In this document: positions 1 through 9,629 of the stretch, in pieces
Numbering within the stretch: the stretch's first letter is position 1
Layout: each line of letters starts with the position of its first letter
Assembly (NCBI GenBank): GCA_031761405.1
Contig: JASEVX010000033.1
Span: forward strand, 738,522-802,521
DNA from: Serripes groenlandicus
Lineage: Eukaryota; Mollusca; Bivalvia; Cardiida; Cardiidae
Direction: 5' to 3'
Length of the DNA: 64,000 nucleotides
Made by a program: the position numbers and the translations under genes
Notes under the pieces: generated by a model
What the model was told of the DNA's origin: nothing
What the model saw: the letters and a program-made list of their open reading frames with translations, nothing else
Database searches by the model: none

Positions 1-1973
1 AGCAACAAAACCCAAATACCGAGGCACGTCAGGTCACCGGGCAACCGGAGAGGAGTCATTCGTTAATGACGCGACCTGTCACCAGTCAGTCCGGGTTGGA
101 CTGGACTGGGCCAGTCAGTCACGTTGCCATGACTAGACCAGGTAGTCGCTCACGTATCTGTGATGCGACAGGGCAAAGGTCCGATTGCAAGGACCCAGCC
201 AGGCAAAAGGTTGATCGTTTAGCACCGATTCATCCTGGCAGTCAGACTATCTTAATTGATTCGACGACTAGCCAAAATCGCGCGCATGGAGACATGCCGC
301 ATCAGGTCAGTAGCCCATTTCGTTATGGTGCTACGGGCCAATCGGTCACGCCTGTGAATACGACACAAACACCAGTGTCTTATGTAAACACAGGCCAACC
401 GAGTAGTAGGGCATTTTTCAATGCCTCGTCTACACTGCCAGACGACTATGTAAACATGGCGCGTCTAGGCACGGGTTCTGTGGTGATAGACCGAATTGAT
501 TCTAATTATCGATCGATCTCTGCTCCACTACAGAATCAGAATAATTTAAAGCCTGGTGTTGCACCGGGTTCGATTATTCCTCTGTCTTCCATCGGGTATG
601 GGGGTTACGAAAAATCTTTTTCTTCCCCTGGGGGGACAGTGTATGTCGCAAGACAATATGCTGCTCCTCAATACCAGCCACCGGTCCATACTATGGAACC
701 GTTAGGTGTTAGACAGGCCTACCGGGATCAGCATTACCCATCTCATGGGGATTCACTGCTCTCGGGGGGACACCTATTTGATAGGCAGTCCGGTTATAGG
801 CAACCTCGGGATGGTAGCTTTGGGTGAGAGTTGCTCCGTCGGGAAACGTCAGACACCGTACGGAAACAGCGGGGAAAATGTTCAGCTGGAACGTTCAACC
901 GCTGAACCTCACCATCTGTCGCCTGGTGTCGTGGCTGGGCCTTCGAGAGAAGGAGATGCCTTTGGTAGCTTTCCGGGAAACCGCAGGAATTGTACCAATC
1001 CGACACCATACTCCGAGCTACAGTGGTCTTCGGACAGCTGCAGAGTACCGGTTACCTACGTCGGCGGACGTAGTTCTCCGGAGACTTGGTATAGTGCAGC
1101 TTCACTCCTGCCTATGCATAGTCAACCGGGTTTTGTTTGGGCTGCACAACAAAACCCAAATGCCGAGGCACGTCAGGTCACCGGGCAACCGGAGAGGAGT
1201 CATTTGTCAATGACTCGACCTGTCACCAGTCAGTCCTTTTTGGACACGACCGGGCCAGTCAGTCACGTTGCCATGACTAGACCAGGTAGTCGCTCACTTA
1301 GCCGTGAGGCGACAGGGCAAAGGTCTTATTGCAAGGACCCAGCCAGGCAAAAGGTTGATCATTTAGCAACGATTCATCCTGGCAGTCAGACTTTCTTAAA
1401 TGATTCGACGACTGGCCAAACTCGCGCGCATGTAGCCATGCCGCATCAGGTCAGTAGCCCATTTCATTATGGTGCTACGAGCCAATCGGTCACGCTTGTG
1501 AACACGACACAAACACCAGTGTCTTGTGTAAACACAGTGCAACCGAGTAGTCAGGCATTTTTTCAATGCCTCGTCTACACTGCCAGACGACTATGTAAAC
1601 ATGGCGCGTCCAGGCACGGGTTCTGTAGTGATAGACCGTATTGATTCAAATTATCAGTCGATCTCTGCTCCACTACAGAATCAGAATAATTATAACGCAG
1701 GTATCGCACCGGGTTCTATTATTCCTCTGTCTTCCATCGGGTATGGGGGTTACGGAAAATCTTTTTCCTCCCCTGGGGGGACAGTGTATGTCGCTAGAGA
1801 ATACGCTGCTCCTCAATACCAACCACCGGTCCTTACTATGGAACCGTTAGGTGTTAGACAGGGTTCAACGGCCTACCGGGATCAGCATTACCCATCTCAT
1901 GGGGATTCACTGCTCTCGGGGGGACACCTATTTGATAGGCAGTCCGGTTATAGGCAACCTCGGGATCAGAATA
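1..1973 (+). repeat. Tandem duplication of about 1142 bp in the gag-like region
   Basis: The sequence from position 1 to about 820 reappears from about 1143 to 1970 with scattered substitutions, for example the shared segments starting 'caaaacccaaat' at 6 and 1150. The second copy carries an extra 'ggttcaac' near 1861 and runs on into the rest of gag. The first copy runs into 825-1142, which separates the two. The duplication is older than the most recent decay, because the copies differ at many sites. Confidence 0.85.
66..827 (+). pseudogene. Gag-like N-terminal region, first copy
   Basis: An open stretch of about 250 codons rich in Ser, Thr, Gln, Pro and Arg, with no recognisable domain. 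It corresponds to the second copy near 1210-1973, where the frame is broken. It probably belongs to the retrotransposon's gag, because it lies upstream of the better-preserved gag core at 2389. No cellular function is suggested. The apparent start near 66 is arbitrary, since the frame may extend out of the window. Confidence 0.45.
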
Positions 1974-2370
1974 CATTGCGTCATTCCGTGAAAGAGAGGT
2001 CGAAACCGTCCAATACGGTCAGTTCGGCCCCGGCAGAAGTTTTTGCATGGCCGTCCTCTGCTGCGGAGAGGGGGCCTGCTTCGCAAAATCTTCGGCAGAA
2101 CATGGATTTCCTGATTTATCCCTGTCTGAGTCGGACATAGATCTACCGGTTGGAATACCGAGTAGACAACCTCAGAGGAGTACCTACAACCCTACATCTT
2201 CGTCTGACGATAATGAGGGAAATAGGTCAACTTCCGATGAGGAGCCAGCTGTAGAGCGTTGGTCTCTTCAGCAGGCTATTGACGAAGTATTTCGGGTGGT
2301 GCCGAATACTTCATGCCCTAAGGTTGACGCTCCCCACGTCGCAAAACCTTTCGAGCCTAGAGGAACTTAA
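1601..2370 (+). pseudogene. Gag-like region, second copy and continuation, frameshifted
   Basis: Two overlapping open frames (1601-2140 and 2047-2370) continue the gag-like region after the tandem duplication. The second is acidic and Ser-rich. No motif is recognised. The overlap in different frames points to one ancestral frame broken by an indel near 2050-2140. Confidence 0.4.
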
Positions 2371-2388
2371 TGTACAAGCTTTTCGCCA

Positions 2389-3184
2389 GTGCACTTGCTT
2401 CCTCAAACTAACAACTTGGGCAGGTTGTTAGACCAATTGCAGTCGACCAGGTCTCTAGAGGCTATACCTCCAGGCTGGTCGGTCCCAGGACCCATTTCTA
2501 GGAAATGGGTCAACTCTAAGGCGTATTCTACGTCTAAGGAGTTCTTCCCGGTCAAAGTGCCAGCTTTAGACGGGGATGCAGCTACACTGGGGTTAACTGC
2601 ACCCGCTTCTGTCCAGGTCTCTTTTAAGATACTAGAGAAGTGGGAGGCCAGAGCAAGACTGGGTGTATTGGTGTCATCTCATGACAACCATTTCGCAGTC
2701 GCTCTGTCTTTGTTGTTGAAAGAGGAGAATATCTCTAGCCTAGGGGCTAACAGAATTCTCGAAGCTTTCGACACAGGCAACAGGCATCTCATGGCACTGA
2801 ATCTTCAGACCATCACAGAGATACTGTCCATGAGGAGGGACGCAGTTATAGTTGCTCCTAACTCATTGCTACGTGCTAGCAAGGACAGCCTGAAAGCCGC
2901 ACCATTGGAGTCGAAACAACTCTTTGATGGAAGGATTGCTGCGGTGACAGCTTCTGATGCTTCAGAACAGTCGACGCCTTTCGGCGAACGCAGCTAAGGC
3001 TTTTGCGCAGGGCCAGAAACGTTCAACGTATTCTGCGAATGTGGGTAGTTCTAAGAAACCCAACCCAGCAAAGAAGCCAAAACGGTATGTGAAGGCGTTT
3101 CAGCCTAAACAAACCCCTTCCACGGGTCAGAAATCGGCTAAACCGAAGCGCCCCTTTCAGGTACTAACATCGGCAGCCTGCTAG
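2389..3184 (+). pseudogene. DIRS-type gag core remnant
   Basis: The frame 2389-2997 encodes about 200 residues with a helical centre (W-E-A-R-A-R-L-G, A-L-S-L-L-L-K-E-E near 2640-2735). It is followed, after a frameshift near 2957-2997, by a Lys/Pro/Gln-rich tail to 3184. This hydrophobic and helical core with a basic tail just upstream of the RT is what DIRS gag proteins look like. The function would be the structural protein of the element's particle. It is broken by at least one indel. Confidence 0.55.
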
Positions 3185-3290
3185 AGTTAACACGAATCCG
3201 AAGCCGCAGCCCTAGGGATTCGCTCCTCTCTATGACAATCCCAAGGTCGGAGATTGCAGTCGGGGGCCGCCTGTCATTTATCACGGAGGA

Positions 3291-4140
3291 GTGGGAAAGT
3301 GTCACATAGGATCGTTGGATTTAGTCTGTGATACAGGAAGGGTATCTGATTCCCTTCATTTCCCCCCCTCCTCTGACAGGCGTGCCGATCGACATTTCGT
3401 CACGTCATCCGGCCATGTCAGAGGTGATTTCATCGCTTCTGAAAAAGAATGCCATAGACAGCGTTCTCAACCTCAATTTTCGGGGTTTCTACAGCCGTCT
3501 TTTCCTTGTTCCGAAGAAAGACGGCAAGTGGAGACCGGTTATAGATTTATCTGAGCTAAATCTATTGATTCCAGTCGATAAATTCAAATGGAGTCGACCC
3601 GCTCCATCCGAGTTGCAATTCGGAAAGGCGACTGGGCGGTCTCTCTAGACCTAACATACGCCTTTTTATCACATCCAGATCGCTTCCTCCTCGAAGAAAT
3701 ACCGTCGGTTTGTGATAGAGGGAGAAGTGCTCCAATTCCAGGACTCTTCCCTTCGGCCTCAAGTCCGCCCCTCGAGTGCTTACGAAGATATCAGGGCATG
3801 GGAGCCTTTCTTCGTATGAAAGGACCCCAACTTCTTCAATACGTCGACGATTGGCTTCCCCACAGGACGGATCGTGTACTTCTAATTCACGATCTATCCC
3901 TAGCCTGGCGGACCACTCTGCGGTTGGGTTTAATACCCAACACGCAGAAGTCGGAATTAATTCCGTCAAAGAGGTTCACGTTCGTGGGTATGACGTTTCT
4001 CACCGACTTAGCGGTAATTCGAGTACCTTCGGACAGAGTCGATTCACTAATACAGAATAGACAACTATATTCCACTCATTCGGCAGTGGACGTTCAGAAT
4101 TCGCAAAGGAATAATAATAATTACTCCCCGAGTTCATAAT
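3291..4140 (+). pseudogene. DIRS-type reverse transcriptase remnant
   Basis: Frame one (3328-3648) carries the RT entry block, with F-L-V-P-K-K-D-G-K-W-R-P-V-I-D-L-S-E-L-N near 3505-3563. Frame two (3588-4139) carries G-D-W-A-V-S-L-D-L near 3618-3645, the catalytic core Q-Y-V-D-D-W at 3837-3854, then R-L-G-L-I-P-N and F-V-G-M-T-F-L. The short stretch usually found between the palm motifs, around the L-P-F-G-L block, is garbled near 3690-3780. Frameshifts and stops make it non-functional. The pattern, with long conserved spacing after Y-V-D-D, favours DIRS over Ty3 or LINE. Confidence 0.75.
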
Positions 4141-4507
4141 GAGGCTAGAACCAGTTCGTCAACTTCCGGTTTCACTTCTGTAAGGGAAGATGATGACAGA
4201 AACACTCCTCTGGCCCAGAGACCGTGGTTATACGTCCTTCTGGCCTGCCTATCGACATAACCGTTACATCTTCCTTAGATATAGACAGTTCTTACCGATT
4301 GATGTTAATAAGGTAGGTCAATCTCTCTGAACGTTTGTCGACGGCTACCGCTTCTTAAGTTCTACTGAGAATTATAAATTCGTATTGCTTGGCGAACACT
4401 AACAGGGAAGTGAGTTCTTTGCTTTCAGTAGAAACGAATTACATTAAGTTTCACAGACTGATGGTTAGAATTAGAAAAACCCAATTGTAGGAGTTAACTC
4501 CAAAATA

Positions 4508-4730
4508 GGATTTGTCTTGCGTCCTTTGGTCGCTTACAAGAGCTCCATACGAACTCTTGAATCGACGTCTTTAAAGTTTTTTACTTATAAAACCGTCTTT
4601 TTATTAGCTTTAACTACAGATCGTCTCTGTAGAAACCGGGCAGATCAGATTCAATGAATCTGATGGCTCCTTACTCTACTGTGTCAACAAGGGTTCCTGT
4701 CTAAGAACCAGTTGCAGTCGGTCCTGCCTA
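4508..4730 (+). pseudogene. Possible tyrosine recombinase fragments
   Basis: Two short in-frame pieces are visible: 4508-4638, with S-L-K-F-F-T-Y-K-T-V-F-L-L-A-L-T-T, which resembles the helical start of a DIRS recombinase catalytic domain, and near 4690-4728 G-F-L-S-K-N-Q-L-Q-S-V-L-P. The catalytic Arg/His/Tyr set is not recoverable. The call rests on similarity of phrasing and on position after the RT, so it is tentative. Confidence 0.4.
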
Positions 4731-4991
4731 GGTCCCCTTGTGGCTTCACAGCGAGTGGTTTGCTAATTCACATAATCCAACACATAAATAAAGTGAATAC
4801 CGATTGAACCTGTATTCAATCCCCTCTTTCCCTTTATACATCTGTTGGAATCAAGTATGTTTGTTCTTAAAAAATATGGAATAATATACTACAACGTACC
4901 TGGAACGACAGTAAGTATTGGTCGAACCTCCCGTCCTATGCTACGAAGTCATCAGGTATTAAATGACTGGTAATGTATTTTTGATATAAAA

Positions 4992-5047
4992 ATGAAGTTT
5001 TTTTAAGTAAAACATATTTTTATTAGAAAATACTTACCAGTCATTTA
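4992..5047 (+). repeat. Inverted repeat, left arm (56 bp)
   Basis: The 56 bases from 'atgaag' to 'tcattta' are the exact reverse complement of 5231-5286. A partial direct copy of the outer end ('aggtattaaatgactggtaa') also lies at 4954-4973. Mixed direct and inverted end repeats fit the terminal/internal complementary region of a DIRS element. Confidence 0.85.
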
Positions 5048-5230
5048 TAGAGTCCCACCTCCCAACCCCGCGTCGTCACCAATACTTAACGGTGAATGAA
5101 AAGTGACTACCCGCTCACGTGCGCGCCTGTACTTCCGGGCGGCCGTGTATGTCACGGATACGTGAGGGATATGCTAGCGTGGGCGTTTTTTTTGGATAAT
5201 TAAGGTGTATAGAGATGATATATCAGGTAT

Positions 5231-5286
5231 TAAATGACTGGTAAGTATTTTCTAATAAAAATATGTTTTACTTAAAAAAACTTCAT
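5231..5286 (+). repeat. Inverted repeat, right arm (56 bp)
   Basis: Exact reverse complement of 4992-5047, with 183 bp between the arms. The MITE-derived minisatellite begins a few bases later, so this probably marks the right end of the retroelement. Confidence 0.85.
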
Positions 5287-5290
5287 GTTT

Positions 5291-5657
5291 GAAGTCATCT
5301 GCTGCAGAATTGTTGTATGCGGGAAAGGGTTAAAGTCGTCTGCTGCAGATTTGTCGTATGAGGGAAAGGGTTAAAGTCGTTGCTGCAGAATTGTCGTATG
5401 ATGGAAAGGGTCAAAGTCGTCTGCTGCAGAATTGTCGTATGAGGAAAATGGTTAAAGTCTGTTGCAGAATTGTCGTATGAGGAAAATGGTTAAATTCGTC
5501 TGCTGCAGAATTGTCGTATGAGGGAAAGGGTTAAAGTCGTCTGCTGCAGAATTGTCGTATGAGGGAAAAGGTTAAAGTCGTCTGCTGCAGAATTGTCGTA
5601 TGAGGGAAAGGGTTAAAGTCGTCTGCTGCAGATTTGTTGTATGTGGGAAAGAGTTAG
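5291..5657 (+). repeat. 42-bp minisatellite built from a MITE terminus, about 9 units
   Basis: Each unit reads approximately gtcgtctgctgcagaattg followed by tcgtatgagggaaagggttaaa, which is exactly the right end of the piggyBac-like MITE including the TTAA target. Units vary from 38 to 42 bp and differ by a few substitutions, for example 'ttgttgtatg' in the first and last. Confidence 0.9.
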
Positions 5658-6530
5658 GGAGGAAGTCAATCATCAGATAGTTGGGACATATAATGTACAG
5701 CTTATGTCAAATAGGTGTAACTACATCTTGCAACACTATGTAGGTACTACTGTTTTGCACGTAGTTGTTGCTCTGCCCAGACATGTAGGATATGGTAATT
5801 ACCCCTTTCCCACATACAACAGATCAGCATCTGAGACGCACTTTGAAAACATATATACATAGATAATTGTTGATCTGTATTTATAAATTTATGAAATTAT
5901 ATATATATTATTATTGAATATTGAGTTGAATATAGAGTTGAAAATATTATGGCAAGAGGAGAAATTGCTCATAATGTTTTTGAAAAGTTTTCTACTGCAC
6001 ATGGGTTGAAATGAATGTGTCTGTTTTGGGGAAAGGGTTCAGATTGAAGGATTTTAAGAACTTGTTTCATATGATCCAAAGTCCATTGTAATAATTATAG
6101 GATAGTTATTTGACAGCAAGTATATTTTTATGTGTTTTATAATTTTATAAAATAATGATATTGATCTTAAAGCTAACCCTTTCCTGCATGCAGACTTAAT
6201 TGGATGCATCTTTAGCTGATGAGTTTTTGAAATCATTGTGAGAAAAGGAGAAATTGCTCATCACTTCACTGTTCGCTACATTGTTTTCAACTCTGTTCAG
6301 TAACTACATTGTCATTTATGGACATTTTCCACTTGTCCTCTTCTGCAGATTTGTTGTATATGAAAAAGTGTTTTTGGAAGGAATTTGATTGGTTGATATT
6401 TCGGATATTTTATGTCATCCGGTTGACCGAATATACATTGCTTTCTTGCATAAGTTTTGTACTCTACACAACATTCTTCCCAGGTAACTCAGGCTACATT
6501 CTGCCATAGACTATTTAGCCCATTGGTGGA
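5658..6530. other. AT-rich non-coding stretch
   Basis: It contains decayed pieces of the MITE family (near 5815-6030 and 6235-6360). An open frame at 6309-6509 reads through such a piece and looks spurious. No exon with matching phase for the downstream gene was recognised here. Confidence 0.5.
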
Positions 6531-6544
6531 AGACAAATGACGCA

Positions 6545-6718
6545 GAGGACTAGATAAGAGGGAGTGAACAGGTCTTTTTCCCACAATATTTCTCTTATTA
6601 CTCAACAAAAACCTAAGTTGTGTGTACTCAAGAGAATTGTCTCACTGAGACGATTCTTTTGAATACCCACAACAATAAGGATTTTAGAACATGGAAAATG
6701 CCCCTTATCTAGAGCTCT
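6545..6718. mobile_element. Small TIR element with nested 'gaatcgtctcactgagacgattc' hairpin, copy 1
   Basis: The ends 'actagataagaggg' and 'ccccttatctag' are near-inverse. Between them is a hairpin near 6612-6680 formed by tactcaagagaattgtctc and gagacgattcttttga. Relatives lie at about 31525-31610, 45105-45235, 50280-50410 and 63040-63222. Confidence 0.65.
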
Positions 6719-6800
6719 GATGACGCTAGTCATAATTACTTTGTTGTTCAGGAAAAATATGAAAATTGCATGCAGGGTTAAAGGTTGAATAGTTTAAATT

Positions 6801-7256
6801 ATTATATACCTACTATGAATCAAAGTATTTGATTGGACGAGAAGCAGTCACGTGTGATTCAATAAAAAATGACTATTTGACTCCTTTTCGCTTTTATTCT
6901 AAAATTCAGGTCCAATAGTCCATTTTCGAGTCAATAGTTCATCTGTTATGACGTTATTGTTTGAAATGACGTCATGCACGTGCATAACCAACATTTTAAC
7001 GCGCGTTATAATTTTATAAATAAACTAGTTAAATTATGCGTTTTTCATGAAGATATATAATAAAACAGCTATTTACTCCCTTTGAGTTCAATGGTGAAAA
7101 ACTATTCTTCCTCGCAAATGACTATTGACCCGAAATAGAGAACTATTGACCTCGACTTCGTCTCGGTCAATAGTTCTCTATTTCGGGTCAATAGTCATTC
7201 ACTTGGAAGAATAGTTTTTCACTATTGACCTCAAGAGGAGTAAATAGCTGTATATT
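6801..7256. mobile_element. Foldback element, copy 1
   Basis: The first part (6801-7018) is directly repeated at 7257-7461. The second part forms a long hairpin: agctatttactccctttgag near 7075 pairs with ctcaagaggagtaaatagct near 7230, and an inner perfect stem lies at 7117-7199 (gaactattgacc... ggtcaatagttc). A TGACGTCA palindrome sits at 6968-6975 next to a CACGTG. Confidence 0.7.
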
Positions 7257-7738
7257 ATAATATACCTACTATGAATTAAAGTATTTGATTGGAGGAGAAG
7301 CAGTCACGTGTGATTCAATAAAAAATGACTATTTGACTCCTTTTCGCTTTTATTCTAAAATTCAGGTCCAATAGTCCATTTTCGAGTCAATAGTTCATCT
7401 GTTATGACGTTATTGTTTGAAATGACGTCATGCACGTGCATAACCAACATTTTAACGCGCGTGTAACAGTATACTGCATTCTTGCTGCATTTACAATAAT
7501 AATCCTGTGTTTATGTTAGAATCTACATTTATGTTACATACATTTACCCAATTAAAATGATGACAGCAATGTTATAAATAAACTAGTTAAATTCTGCGTT
7601 TTTCATGAAGATATATAATAAAACAGCTATTTACTCCCTTTGAGTTCAATGGTGAAAAACTATTCTTCCTCGCAAATGACTATTGACTTGGAAGGATAGT
7701 TTTTCACTATTGACCTCAAGAGGAGTAAATAGCTTTAT
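7257..7738. mobile_element. Foldback element, copy 2 (tandem with copy 1)
   Basis: Repeats copy 1 almost exactly but carries about 110 extra bases (about 7462-7572) and a shorter hairpin at 7618-7735 that lacks the inner stem. The TGACGTCA plus CACGTG pair is kept at 7423-7438. Confidence 0.7.
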
Positions 7739-7879
7739 ATTGTTGATGTTTAGAACATTTAAGACAAAGTATTAGAGACTTGGCTCTGTAAGTGGACCAA
7801 CACACAGAAAACTCAGCCCTGATTTACGGAAGACAATTTCACTAATATTACAAAAGAAAAAAAAACAACCTTAATTATG

Positions 7880-8109
7880 TTAACCCTTTCCCTCATACGA
7901 CAATTCTGCAGCAGACGACTTTGAACGTATTTTGTCACAACATAGAAAATCTCCATAATTGAATGGATAACCTATGACAAAAAGTGGAAAACATTGTGGC
8001 AAAAGGAGAAATTGCACGTTTTGTGCAATTTCTTCTTTTGTCACTATGTTTTCAAAAGGTCGTCTGCTGCAGAGGCGTCAGAAAGCGTCTATATGAGGGA
8101 AAGGGTTAA
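7880..8109. mobile_element. piggyBac-like MITE, full-length reference copy
   Basis: Flanked by TTAA on both sides, with ends CCCTTTCCCTCATA. The left arm contains 'ctgcagcagacgac' and the right arm 'gtctgctgcagaggcgtc'. A central hairpin (ggcaaaaggagaaattgcac / gtgcaatttcttcttttgtc) gives a second level of symmetry. TTAA targets with CCC-type ends are characteristic of piggyBac transposons. No transposase is encoded. Confidence 0.85.
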
Positions 8110-8305
8110 CTCTTATGATAATATCGACCACTTTTTGACAGTTTTGTTTTGCAATATGACTATTTCAACATTGTGGAAAAAAAGAGAAATTTATCAAAAC
8201 GAGGAATTACTACTTTCCTTTCCCCACAATGTTTTGCAAATGATCCAACAAATTTTAAGATGATTATTACAACTTGTTTCTTAAACACTTTCAAAGCAGA
8301 TGACC

Positions 8306-8535
8306 TTAACCCTTTCCCTCATACGACAATTCTGCAGCAGACGACTTCGAACATATTTTGTCACCAAATAGAAAATCTCTATATTTGAATGGATAACCTA
8401 TGACTAAAAGTGGAAAACATTGTGGCAGAAGGAGAAATTGCTCGTTTTTAGCAATTTCTTCATTTGTCACTATGTTTTCAAAAAGCCGTCTGCTGCAGAG
8501 ACGTCAGAAAGCGTTTATATGATGGAAAGGGTTAA
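8306..8535. mobile_element. piggyBac-like MITE, full-length
   Basis: TTAA at both ends, 230 bp, the same structure and orientation as the copy at 7880. It lies about 200 bp further on and is diverged at a few percent of sites. Confidence 0.85.
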
Positions 8536-8812
8536 AAGTATCATATTAGGAAAAGGATTAATTCCAAAAAGCTGTAACTTAATCTTGACATAAGATAATA
8601 GGCCTGTTTTTCTAAATTCTACTATTTATTCATTATTTAAATTTTCACAAAATGTTCACACTTAGATAGAACCTAGAGATGATATATTGGGTAAAGTATG
8701 TTTCTAAACCTTGTTACATGAAGTTATATTGATTGTAAGAAAAGGTTGTAAGAAAAGTAGCAAAAGTAAAATTTCTTGGAAAATTCATATGATTATTTTT
8801 CTATATTTTCAG

Positions 8813-9629
8813 ACTTTCATAGACAATTATGTGAGGAAATAAAGAAAATGAAGGAGAAAAAGACTGCAGCTACACCCTGCAACACCTTTGTGAGGTCAGA
8901 GATTGCGAGCCTTGTTTTAAATAATGAGGACAGCTTTTACGCAAATGCCTCTACACAACTCAGACAGATGACCATGAACAGTTTTCATGACAACCATTTT
9001 GATGAAGTTGAGCTGCCGCAAAATGAACAAGGAATGTGCAGTTTTAGCAATAGCTATACTGAAGAAAGTTTTAATGGTAAAACACAGGGAAAGAAATCTG
9101 TAAATGATAGCAACCGCCAGTCTGAAACTAGGGGGATAGAAACCAAGAAAGGACATATAACTGATGATATTAACAAGTCTAATGGTGACAGAACAGATGA
9201 GATAAAATATTGTCAAAAGCAACAAAGCGCGCACTCAATGGAGAGATCTGATAGCTTGAACATGTGTTGCAAAACTCAGAAAGAGGATGTAAATAAGAAA
9301 GAAAAATTGAAGACCTACCAAAATTTACAATCTTGTAAACATGACAGTTTTCTGTCAAAGAATTTGCAAGAGAAAGCAAGCGAAAAATATGTACCCCATA
9401 ATGATGCTCAGGAGAAAAGGGATTCCAATAAAGCTGATTTTGAAGGAAAGAGCAGAACTATTGATGATGAAAAAGCAAAGTATGAGAAGATAATAGGTTT
9501 AGTTGTTGATAAACGAAAGGAGACAAACAGGGGAAAAGTCTATGAAACACAGTTACAAAAGCAGCAAGATATAGAAAACAAAGATTCCGAAGATATTGAT
9601 AACAGAACAAGAGAGGAACATGAGAGCGG
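8813..9629 (+). CDS. MAP3K14: NIK-like exon 1 (first one found), residues 1-271
   Basis: The acceptor is 'ctatattttcag'. The exon starts with two bases of a split codon, so an upstream exon ending in phase 1 is expected unless ATG 8848 is the start. It encodes a hydrophilic Lys/Glu/Asn/Ser-rich segment with no known domain. The donor at 9630 (gttcgt) is weak but gives the only phase that fits exon 2. The better donor at 9634 (gtaata) would break the frame. Confidence 0.65.

Larger units (their letters stand above)
1..5290 (+). mobile_element. Decayed DIRS-type retrotransposon, 5'-truncated by the window edge
   Basis: The order is gag-like region (1-3184), reverse transcriptase remnant (about 3300-4140), weak tyrosine-recombinase remnants (about 4508-4730) and an inverted-repeat terminal segment (4949-5286). 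Seen: the RT block with F-Y-S-R-L-F-L-V-P-K-K-D-G near 3487-3525 and a Y-V-D-D core at 3840-3851. Known: DIRS elements encode gag, RT/RNase H and a tyrosine recombinase, and end in inverted or split repeats rather than ordinary LTRs. The local G+C is higher than in the rest of the window, which fits an inserted element. Many frameshifts make it inactive. A Ngaro-type relative is the main alternative. The left end lies outside the window. Confidence 0.7.

Noticed and set aside
1..5290. Endogenous retrovirus or Ty3 element
   Set aside because: No LTRs, no protease or DDE integrase signature. The RT wording and recombinase-like fragments fit DIRS better.
5291..5657. CRISPR array
   Set aside because: The units are contiguous without spacers and are copies of a transposon end in a eukaryotic genome.
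6309..6509. Upstream coding exon of the NIK-like gene
   Set aside because: An open frame exists but overlaps a decayed MITE piece, shows no matching phase-1 donor and has transmembrane-like content unlike exon 1.
7994..8263. Recurring open frames (starting like M-W-Q-K-E-K-L) at 7994, 10458, 26558, 55294, 56830 and others
   Set aside because: They all read through the same MITE arms and hairpin, start and stop at random outside it, and have no independent coding signal.
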